The position numbers and the translations under genes were made by a program. A stretch of 12,033 nt of DNA from Spirochaetales bacterium (GTDB lineage: Bacteria; Spirochaetota; Spirochaetia; Treponematales; UBA12059), in assembly GCA_016938515.1 (NCBI GenBank), contig JAFGUM010000090.1, forward strand, positions 1 to 12,033. The letters run 5' to 3'. The notes under the pieces were generated by a model, which ran no database searches, was not told the DNA's origin, and saw only the letters and a list, made by a program, of their open reading frames with translations. How positions within the stretch are numbered: position 1 is the stretch's first letter; the number at the start of each line of letters is the position of its first letter. Shown in pieces: positions 6,682 to 12,033 of this stretch.

Positions 6682-7866
6682 TCAAGAGCTCCGTGGCAGA
6701 AGTCCGTACCTCTCTTCTAGTTTCGGTCGATTTGGGTTGAAACCTTCGAGGCTCATGAGAAATCGCAACGGATGGGCGGGAGCTATGTCCTGGGGAACCT
6801 TCTGCCCGTCGGTAATCCAGGCGACTGCCTTGTCTGTTTCCGCGAGAGCAGACAGCACGTTGCCAACGCGGCCGGTTTCATCCATTTTGGTAACGACGAT
6901 GCCGCGGTAGCGGAATGGCTCGAACTGCCTGAATATGTCAAGCATATCCTGGGTTTTAGTAGTGGCGGCGACGGCGAGATACACTTCTGCAGATGGCCCG
7001 CAGGCGTCGAGTATCTGCTGCATTTCGGCGAGCCGAACTGCATCTCGAGGGCTTTTGCCTATGGTGTCCACGAGTATGAGATCTATATCCCTGTACATCG
7101 CTATCGTCTGCCGCAGGTCGCTCGCGGTTTCCACGCTTGAAACGGGCACGCGCATGATAGACCCGTAGGTTTCTATCTGCTGACGGGCGCCTATCCGGTA
7201 GCTGTCTATCGTTATCATCCTGACATCCTGCGCAGGGACGCCACCGATACCCAGATTGTGCAATGCCGCGAGCTTGGCAATGGTCGTCGTTTTACCAACT
7301 CCCGTAGGCCCTACCAGAACGACTACGCGAGGCTTTACCGCACGAGGCGCCTGCGGAATCTTGATCGCGTCCCCTATCCATTCCAGCACCGCATCGTCAA
7401 CTGCCATGGCGTCGTCGAGGGATCCGAGGCTGAAGGCAGAACGAGCCCGCTCGAGCAGCTCACCGCGATACCACGCGGAAAAATCATTCTCGGCGAGCCT
7501 GCGCTCAAGGGCTCCGAGCACGGGGTGCTCACCGTCTGATGTCGCGGGGCGCACCGCAGATTCTACGATGGTATCCCGCAGCGAGCGGACTTCCGCAAGA
7601 ACTTCCTGAAACGCCCTCTCCTGGCTTACTTTTTCAAGCAGGCGACGCTTGTCTTCTTCTATCTCAGCTTTTTTTTTCTCTGATTCGCGTACGGCATCAT
7701 CTTTGAGGTAGAATGTTATCTCGACGCCCTCAGTGGTAAAGAGCCCGAGAAAACCACCAGAACGCACCGTGCGATGGCTGAGCACCTGAGCTGCTTCTCC
7801 GTAGCGAGCCCGCACCTTCTCGAGGACTTCCCGGTGGCTGGATCCTTGTTCTACCAGGTATTGCAT
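6682..7866 (-). CDS. flhF: FlhF, SRP-type GTPase for flagellar placement
   Basis: A signal-recognition-particle family GTPase that marks the site of flagellar assembly; partner of FlhG. The 394-residue protein has the FlhF basic/helical N-terminus (MQYLVEQGSSHREVLEKV, with GGFLGLF at 37-43), a lysine/glutamate-rich coiled linker (about 57-100), an N-type helical domain (about 115-175) and the G domain: G1 GPTGVGKTTT (186-195), DSYRIGA (221-227), G3 DTIGKSPRD (267-275), G4 TKMDE (326-330). The G3 loop reads DTIGKS rather than the DTAGR usual in SRP GTPases. The ATG at 7866 has GAGGGA 7 nt upstream and lies 4 bp after the flhA stop. A 67-bp gap with a hairpin separates it from flhG. Confidence 0.97.
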   Translation of the reverse strand: MQYLVEQGSSHREVLEKVRARYGEAAQVLSHRTVRSGGFLGLFTTEGVEITFYLKDDAVRESEKKKAEIEEDKRRLLEKVSQERAFQEVLAEVRSLRDTIVESAVRPATSDGEHPVLGALERRLAENDFSAWYRGELLERARSAFSLGSLDDAMAVDDAVLEWIGDAIKIPQAPRAVKPRVVVLVGPTGVGKTTTIAKLAALHNLGIGGVPAQDVRMITIDSYRIGARQQIETYGSIMRVPVSSVETASDLRQTIAMYRDIDLILVDTIGKSPRDAVRLAEMQQILDACGPSAEVYLAVAATTKTQDMLDIFRQFEPFRYRGIVVTKMDETGRVGNVLSALAETDKAVAWITDGQKVPQDIAPAHPLRFLMSLEGFNPNRPKLEERYGLLPRSS

Positions 7867-7870
7867 CGCT

Positions 7871-9964
7871 TTATCCCTCTATCCTGATTTCACCAATAGC
7901 CTCAACCTGGACGTCGGCTACTATTTCCGGCACCGATAACACGACGAGATCCGGGATCTCCCGCTCGGTGCTGGACTTGACGAGAGCGCGCGCGGCCTCG
8001 GAGCACAGGATAACCGGGAAGTGCCCCTGCTTCTGCACGGCAGAAACCGCCAGCGTTAGCGCTTTTATCCACTGCCGCTGAAGCGCCGGCTCAAGCGCCG
8101 AGATCGCTCCTGATGGCGTGTCAACGCGCGCGTCTATTATTTTCTGCTCCAGTGCCGGTTCTACCGTCAGCACGCGTATGGTTTTATCCTGATCGGCGTA
8201 CTGCAGGCATATCTGCCGCCCCAGAGACTGCCTGGCTTTCTCCACCAGAAAGCCCGGATCCTTCGTAACACCCGAGTAATCGGCGAGCGTTTCCAGGATG
8301 GCGACAAGGTTGCGTATTGAAACCTGCTCTCGCAGAAGTCCTTGCAGCACCTTCTGAATTTCGCCAAGCGACAGGTGCTTTTGCACGTCTTCGACAACGG
8401 CTGGATAATCTTTTTTGAGGGCGTCCAGCATGCCCTGTATCTCCTGGCGTCCGAGAATATCAGCAGCGTAGCGCTTTATTATTTCTGTAAGATGGGTCGC
8501 GATGATGCTGGGAGCATCGACGACGGTATACCCCGCTCGCTCCGCCTTGTCGCGCGAATCTTCTCCGATCCATACAGCTGGCAAGCCAAAAGCGGGGTCT
8601 TTCGCCCGCTCGCCCTGTATCTCCTCGGATACTCCACCAGGATTGATGGCCATATAGTAGCCGAGCCGGATGATACCGCGGCCTATCTCCACACCCCTGA
8701 TCTTGAAACAATACTCAGAAGGCTCCAGGCGCATGTTGTCTATGATGCGTATGCGCGGTACGACGAGCCCCATGTCTATGGCGCTTTCTTTGCGGATCCT
8801 CGTTACGCGTTCAAGAAGCTCGGCGCCTTTGTCCTTGTCAACGAGCGGAATGAGACCGTAGCCGAGCTCCAGGCTTATCGGATCGAGTGGAACCACCGGC
8901 GACAACTCCTGTGGTGATTCGGTCTTCCTGGCCGAGCCTTCTTGCGCCCGTATCTTGGCCTTGTCCGACTCGAGTACCATTTTCCTGGACAGGTTCCAGG
9001 CCAGATAGGCGAGCGCAAAAGCCATGGGCAGCAACACGTACCACGGGAAGCCGGGCATTATGGCCAGCGCCGCGAGTACCCCCGCGCCAATCCAGTAAAT
9101 TCTGGCGTTCTGCGAGAACTGAGCCGCGACCTCTGATCCGAACGTTCCCTGGCTGTTGGCCCGCGTTACTATGATGCCGGTGGAAACAGAAATGAGGAGG
9201 GCCGGCAGCTGCGACACGAGGCCGTCGCCAATGGTGAGGGCGGTATACGTATTGAGAGCCGTTCCGAACGATTCGGCGTGGATGACCATGCCAACGACGA
9301 AGCCGCCTATCAGGTTTATGACGCTTATGAATATGCCTACGGTAACGTTTCCCGACACGAACTTGCTGGCGCCGTCCATCTGGCCGTAAAAATCGACCTC
9401 CCGCTGGACATCATCCTTGCGTTTTCTGGATTCTTCCTCGCTGATGGCACCGGAATTGTACTCTGACTCTATGGCCATCTGCTTGACCGGCATACCATCG
9501 AGCGTAAACCTGGCGGCAACCTCGGCTATGCGCGTAGCGCCTTTGGTAATGACTATCGCCTGCACGGCTATTATGACGATGAAGATGATGAATCCGACCA
9601 CCAAGCCCTCGGTACCGCCCGCGCCGACCACAAATGTACTGAACGCGCGAATGATGCGGCCGTCAAACTTCGCGCCCTTGGTAAGAATGAGGCGCGTTGA
9701 TGATATGTTGAGAGCGAGCCCGAAAATTGTCGTAACGAGCAGCATGGTGGGAAACACGGAAAAATCCACCGCCCGTCTCGTGGACAGCACTAGCAGCAGG
9801 ATCAGCAGAGCCAGCGCCAGGTTGAGAGACATCAGCACGTCGAGCAGAACCGTCGGTACCGGGATGATTATCATCAGTACGACGGCAACAGCGGCTATCG
9901 AAACCGTGTAGTCGGAGAGGTTGGTAGTAAACGTTTCCTTGAGCACGCGTCGCGTATCTGACAT
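7871..9964 (-). CDS. flhA: FlhA, flagellar type III export gate protein
   Basis: The large subunit of the flagellar export gate; its membrane part conducts proton-driven export and its cytosolic ring docks chaperone-substrate complexes. With the ATG at 9964 it has 697 residues, normal for the family. About eight membrane helices lie within residues 20-325; the cytoplasmic FHIPEP-type loop contains RIAEVAARFTLDGMPVKQM (145-163) and MDGASKFVSGNV (196-207); then a linker and the four-subdomain cytosolic C-terminal part (about 345-697). The frame also extends four codons to a TTG at 9976 preceded by AGGA. I prefer the ATG because GGGG lies 6 nt upstream of it, but the longer form of 701 residues cannot be excluded. 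The stop is 4 bp from the flhF start. Confidence 0.97.
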   Translation of the reverse strand: MSDTRRVLKETFTTNLSDYTVSIAAVAVVLMIIIPVPTVLLDVLMSLNLALALLILLLVLSTRRAVDFSVFPTMLLVTTIFGLALNISSTRLILTKGAKFDGRIIRAFSTFVVGAGGTEGLVVGFIIFIVIIAVQAIVITKGATRIAEVAARFTLDGMPVKQMAIESEYNSGAISEEESRKRKDDVQREVDFYGQMDGASKFVSGNVTVGIFISVINLIGGFVVGMVIHAESFGTALNTYTALTIGDGLVSQLPALLISVSTGIIVTRANSQGTFGSEVAAQFSQNARIYWIGAGVLAALAIMPGFPWYVLLPMAFALAYLAWNLSRKMVLESDKAKIRAQEGSARKTESPQELSPVVPLDPISLELGYGLIPLVDKDKGAELLERVTRIRKESAIDMGLVVPRIRIIDNMRLEPSEYCFKIRGVEIGRGIIRLGYYMAINPGGVSEEIQGERAKDPAFGLPAVWIGEDSRDKAERAGYTVVDAPSIIATHLTEIIKRYAADILGRQEIQGMLDALKKDYPAVVEDVQKHLSLGEIQKVLQGLLREQVSIRNLVAILETLADYSGVTKDPGFLVEKARQSLGRQICLQYADQDKTIRVLTVEPALEQKIIDARVDTPSGAISALEPALQRQWIKALTLAVSAVQKQGHFPVILCSEAARALVKSSTEREIPDLVVLSVPEIVADVQVEAIGEIRIEG

Positions 9965-10030
9965 GTCGTTCCCCAATGCTATCCTAAATCGCCGGTTTCA
10001 ACAACGAGGGAGCGAGGCATTCTAAGTGGC
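9965..10030 (-). other. flhB-flhA intergenic gap with start-site signals and a 13-residue open frame
   Basis: The gap holds two candidate flhA ribosome binding sites: AGGA at 9985-9982 for the TTG at 9976 and GGGG at 9974-9971 for the ATG at 9964. It also contains a 14-codon frame starting with ATG at 10020 and ending with TAG at 9979 (MPRSLVVETGDLG), whose stop is 2 nt before the TTG. No Shine-Dalgarno box is evident for the small frame and no promoter or terminator was recognised. Confidence 0.35.
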
Positions 10031-11221
10031 TCATCGCACCATAGCGGCGTACTTGGCCGCTACCCTGCTGTCGATCCTTGCGACGTGCGCGAGTATTTTG
10101 GAGATTGCCTCGTAATACGCCTCCGGCACGGCATCCCCCACGTCTGCCTCGGCGTACAGGGCCCGGGCCAAGGGTCGATTCTCGATTATCGGCACACCGC
10201 TGTCCTTGGCGATTGACCGTATCCTGAAGGCAAGCTCGTCCGCGCCTTTCGCGGTAACCGTCGGAACGGCCATGGTCATCGGGTCGTACTCGATCGCGAC
10301 CGCGAAGTGCGTCGGGTTGGTTACGACGACGTCGGCCTTGGGCACGTTCACCGCCATGTTCCTGGACATGATCTCCCGCATCCTGTCCTTGAGCCGCCCC
10401 TTTATAAGGGGATCACCTTCGAACATCTTGCGTTCTTCCTTAACCTCCTGCCGCGTCATCCTGAGGCGTTTCTTGAACTGGCTTCGCTGAAAAATGTAGT
10501 CTGGTATCGCCAGAACGAGCATGAGCAACGCTGCTTCCAGTACTATCCGTATCACTATCCCCGACACAAACACGGCAGAGTTCCACACCGTCGAGGTATA
10601 CAGCCTGGCGAGCCTGGGAGATTCACCCGCTATGTTCAGATACGCGACAACGCCTATGACTCCTATCTTGAACAACGATTTGGCAAGGTTGAACAGCGCT
10701 TCTCCCGAGAAAAGCGTACGCTTGAAGTACTGGCCGAAGCGCGGCGTTATCCGCTTCACATCCGGTTTCAAAGGCTTGGTGGTAAACAGAAAGCCCGTCT
10801 GCATTACGTTGCCGAACACACCCGCGACCATTGCCACCGCGGCCAGCGGCAGAACCAAGCGGGAAAAGTACGAAAGAAACGCGCCTCCAAGCGGTGCGGC
10901 CTCTGTCACCGGATCCAGTTCCACGGATACCATCAAAAACCAGCGCGTCATGTCTCGCAGCGAATTGAATATCCACGGGCCAATAATAGCCAGAGCGAGT
11001 GTCGTCAACAGGAGGCCAATAGCGGCTACCAGGTCTGGGCTCTTGGGAACCCGTCCTTCTTCCCGCTCCTTGCGCAGCCTGTATTCAGTGGGCTCTTCTG
11101 TCTTGCCTTCGTCTTCCGGAGCAAACCACTGCAGGTGAACGTGCGCCAGCTCTTCGAACCCTATCGCGGTGTCAGTCTCCATCCCGATTACCGAAGGCCT
11201 CGTCAGCAGCGTCGCGCTCAT
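10031..11221 (-). CDS. flhB: FlhB, flagellar export specificity-switch protein
   Basis: A membrane protein of the export gate that switches secretion from rod/hook to filament substrates after self-cleavage. The 396-residue protein has four membrane segments between about 60 and 245, the family motif EEPTEYRLRKEREEGRVPKS (42-61) before the first one, a helical linker (QFKKRLRMTRQEVKEERK) and the autocleavage site NPTH at residues 302-305 (codons at 10318-10307) within VVVTNPTHFAVAI. The cytosolic tail ends soon after, as is usual. Its ATG at 11221 overlaps the fliR stop as ATGA, with GGGGGG 6 nt upstream. An in-frame ATG at codon 14 (METDTAIG) exists, so the first 13 residues are uncertain. 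LQWFAPEDEG at 31-40 is, from memory, a spirochaete-like FlhB N-terminus. Confidence 0.97.
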   Translation of the reverse strand: MSATLLTRPSVIGMETDTAIGFEELAHVHLQWFAPEDEGKTEEPTEYRLRKEREEGRVPKSPDLVAAIGLLLTTLALAIIGPWIFNSLRDMTRWFLMVSVELDPVTEAAPLGGAFLSYFSRLVLPLAAVAMVAGVFGNVMQTGFLFTTKPLKPDVKRITPRFGQYFKRTLFSGEALFNLAKSLFKIGVIGVVAYLNIAGESPRLARLYTSTVWNSAVFVSGIVIRIVLEAALLMLVLAIPDYIFQRSQFKKRLRMTRQEVKEERKMFEGDPLIKGRLKDRMREIMSRNMAVNVPKADVVVTNPTHFAVAIEYDPMTMAVPTVTAKGADELAFRIRSIAKDSGVPIIENRPLARALYAEADVGDAVPEAYYEAISKILAHVARIDSRVAAKYAAMVR

Positions 11222-12012
11222 GGTATACCCCCCGGACGACCTGGCGAGATAATCATCGCGACGCTCTCAAATCCGGCGTCTATAAGCGATGAGAACGCCT
11301 CTATCATATAGGGCATGGCTGCAGCCATAAGAAAAAAACCTACGAGTATCGAAATTGGAAAACCTTCTGTGAGCAGGTTGATCTGCGGGGCTGCCTTGGA
11401 AAGAAGACCTGTCGTAACCGATACGAGCAGCAGCGTACCAAAGATTGGAAACGCCAGAATGAGAGCGTTCTGAAACAGGGAGCCAATTGAACCAGCGACG
11501 TAGGCCAGGTAGTCAGCTTGCCGCGTAAGCAGATCGGCTGCGCGTATAGACTGGAAGCTTCCCCTGACGCCAAGCAAAAACAGCCGCTGGAATCCGCTGG
11601 TATTAACGAACACGAACATGGCAACGAGGTTGAGAAATTGCCCAATAACCGGAATTTCTATCTGCGCGAGCGGGTCATACGTCTCCGATGCTCCAAAGCC
11701 CATCTGCAACGAGAAGAATTGCCCCGCGGTTGAGAACGCGTTGAATACCATGGTGAGGAAAAACCCCATGATAATGCCTATCATCGCTTCGCCGACTATC
11801 ATGCCAACAAAGGCTCCGCCGGTAGCGGGCATGGGATAGCCAGCCTCGCGAATCCAGGGGAACACCGCGGCCGCGGCGAAAGCCGACAAGCCAACCTTGG
11901 CCACCTGCGGAATACCCTCACCAGAAAGCAACGGCGCCGTTTCTACGAGCGCTATGACCCGTACGAGAATGATGAAAAACAAGTCGGCGTTGGCTACGAG
12001 CTCGCTGAGCAC
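11218..12012 (-). CDS. fliR: FliR, flagellar type III export gate protein
   Basis: An integral membrane component of the FliP-FliQ-FliR export gate at the base of the flagellum. The 264-residue length is normal and about six hydrophobic segments are visible, including DLFFIILVRVIALV (11-24), the conserved central GFFLTMVFNAFSTAGQFFSLQMGF region and the late AAPQINLLTEGFPISILVG motif typical of FliR. The GTG start at 12012 has AAAGG 9 nt upstream. The same frame stays open for seven more codons to the window edge, so a slightly earlier start cannot be ruled out. fliQ is expected just beyond the right edge, by family gene order. Confidence 0.95.
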   Translation of the reverse strand: MLSELVANADLFFIILVRVIALVETAPLLSGEGIPQVAKVGLSAFAAAAVFPWIREAGYPMPATGGAFVGMIVGEAMIGIIMGFFLTMVFNAFSTAGQFFSLQMGFGASETYDPLAQIEIPVIGQFLNLVAMFVFVNTSGFQRLFLLGVRGSFQSIRAADLLTRQADYLAYVAGSIGSLFQNALILAFPIFGTLLLVSVTTGLLSKAAPQINLLTEGFPISILVGFFLMAAAMPYMIEAFSSLIDAGFESVAMIISPGRPGGIP

Positions 12013-12033
12013 GCCAAACCGCCTTTCATCCAG

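Noticed and set aside
10307..11311. 334-residue plus-strand open frame opposite flhB
   Set aside because: It lies antisense to a certain flhB gene, has no recognisable domain, and its composition (rich in R, H, Q) is typical of a shadow frame.
1..12033. Defence system, prophage, IS element or CRISPR array
   Set aside because: No transposase, integrase, Cas, restriction or toxin-antitoxin motifs, no repeat-spacer structure, and coding is continuous on one strand with flagellar families throughout.

Overview
The window is one uninterrupted stretch of minus-strand genes from a flagellar superoperon, most likely from a spirochaete of the Treponema/Spirochaeta type. The evidence is the gene order fliR-flhB-flhA-flhF-flhG-(membrane protein)-fliA-(DUF342 protein), the protein sequences, and the presence of a sigma-28 gene, which from memory Borrelia lacks. 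Base composition looks moderately GC-rich by eye. Genus assignment is inference; no rRNA or other marker lies in the window.

Reading in the direction of transcription (from high to low coordinates): fliR (about 12012-11218) and flhB (11221-10031) overlap by 4 bp and encode export-gate proteins. flhA (9964-7871) encodes the large export-gate subunit. flhF (7866-6682) and flhG (6614-5748) are the SRP-like GTPase and MinD-like ATPase pair that sets flagellar position and number. Next come a small two-helix membrane protein with a long acidic tail (5662-4940), then fliA (4936-4148, sigma-28). These are followed by a 662-residue DUF342/FapA-type protein carrying an N-terminal Jag_N-like domain (4147-2159), a 107-residue low-complexity protein (2178-1855), and a membrane-anchored coiled-coil protein with a helix-turn-helix-like tail (1851-1282). 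The last is a short-type Hsp70 (1280 to the left edge, truncated by the window).

Genes are packed with overlaps or gaps of 0-4 bp at seven of ten junctions, so translational coupling is probable. Only three gaps exceed 50 bp: flhB/flhA, flhF/flhG and flhG/membrane protein. The flhF/flhG gap contains a clear 8-bp-stem hairpin just upstream of the flhG ribosome binding site; the other two gaps contain tiny open frames of uncertain meaning. I saw no convincing promoter, Rho-independent terminator, tRNA, CRISPR, IS element or large repeat.

The upstream half builds and places the flagellar export machinery, and fliA switches on late flagellar genes. The downstream half is the less understood part: a DUF342 protein, two small proteins and an Hsp70 co-transcribed with the sigma factor. 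It is the best candidate here for under-described biology, although its individual families are known.
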